DNA from: Sycon ciliatum
Lineage: Eukaryota; Porifera; Calcarea; Leucosolenida; Sycettidae
DNA: 64,000 nucleotides
Direction: 5' to 3'
NCBI RefSeq assembly: GCF_964019385.1
Contig: NC_088647.1
Location: 383,612-447,611, forward strand
Shown: piece by piece, positions 63,926-64,000 of the stretch
Layout: each line of letters begins with the position of its first letter
Position numbering within the stretch: position 1 is the first letter of the stretch
Position numbers and translations under genes: made by a program
Notes under the pieces: generated by a model
The model's database searches: none
Seen by the model: the letters and a program-made list of their open reading frames with translations, nothing else
Told to the model about the DNA's origin: nothing

Positions 63926-64000
63926 CCGTGGCTCCTTTACCACCAACTGTAGTCACGGGTTTAGTGTGTTGTAGAGACCATCAATTTGATATCATAGTGG

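Overview
The window looks like intron-rich, repeat-laden DNA from a eukaryote, most likely a marine invertebrate. I could not decide the phylum; a sponge-grade animal is a guess. Reasons: genes are split into many short exons with GT-AG introns, dinucleotide arrays are very long, and there are many transposon classes. Nothing is bacterial: there are no operons and no long host ORFs. The only long ORFs belong to retroelements or to simple repeats.

Two host genes can be assembled by hand. (1) On the minus strand, 18733 down to 82, is a DNA topoisomerase I (TOP1) gene. I placed 27 coding exons with consistent reading phase, giving 500 codons: a lysine/acid-rich disordered N-terminal part and the first part of the core. 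The catalytic exons lie beyond the left edge. (2) On the plus strand, 35542 to 62193, are nine phase-consistent exons (302 codons) of a multipass membrane protein. It resembles the fungal UPF0658 Golgi membrane protein family, and its 3' end runs off the right edge.

The space between and inside these genes is filled by mobile elements. TOP1 introns hold a Tc1/mariner-type element with a Harbinger-like MITE inside it, a second related element, a hAT MITE with an 8-bp target duplication, other MITEs, tRNA-derived SINE relics and a pure 607-bp CA array. Between the genes (19-35 kb) are a foldback element, a LINE relic inside a DNA transposon, a second LINE RT ORF, a Harbinger-like MITE, and a pogo/Tigger-like element. 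The last has been invaded by a TTAA-type palindromic MITE and by a complete Ty3/Gypsy element with identical LTRs.

Intron 5 of the membrane-protein gene (44297-59707) is the most striking region. A 10-bp satellite (AGATCCGAGT and variants) is split by an LTR retrotransposon (target GATC). That element's 5' LTR is split by a TA-target DNA transposon, which is split in turn by a Ty3/Gypsy-like element carrying one intact 1438-codon gag-pol ORF. The insertion order can be read directly. I saw no CRISPR array, rRNA gene or intact canonical tRNA gene.
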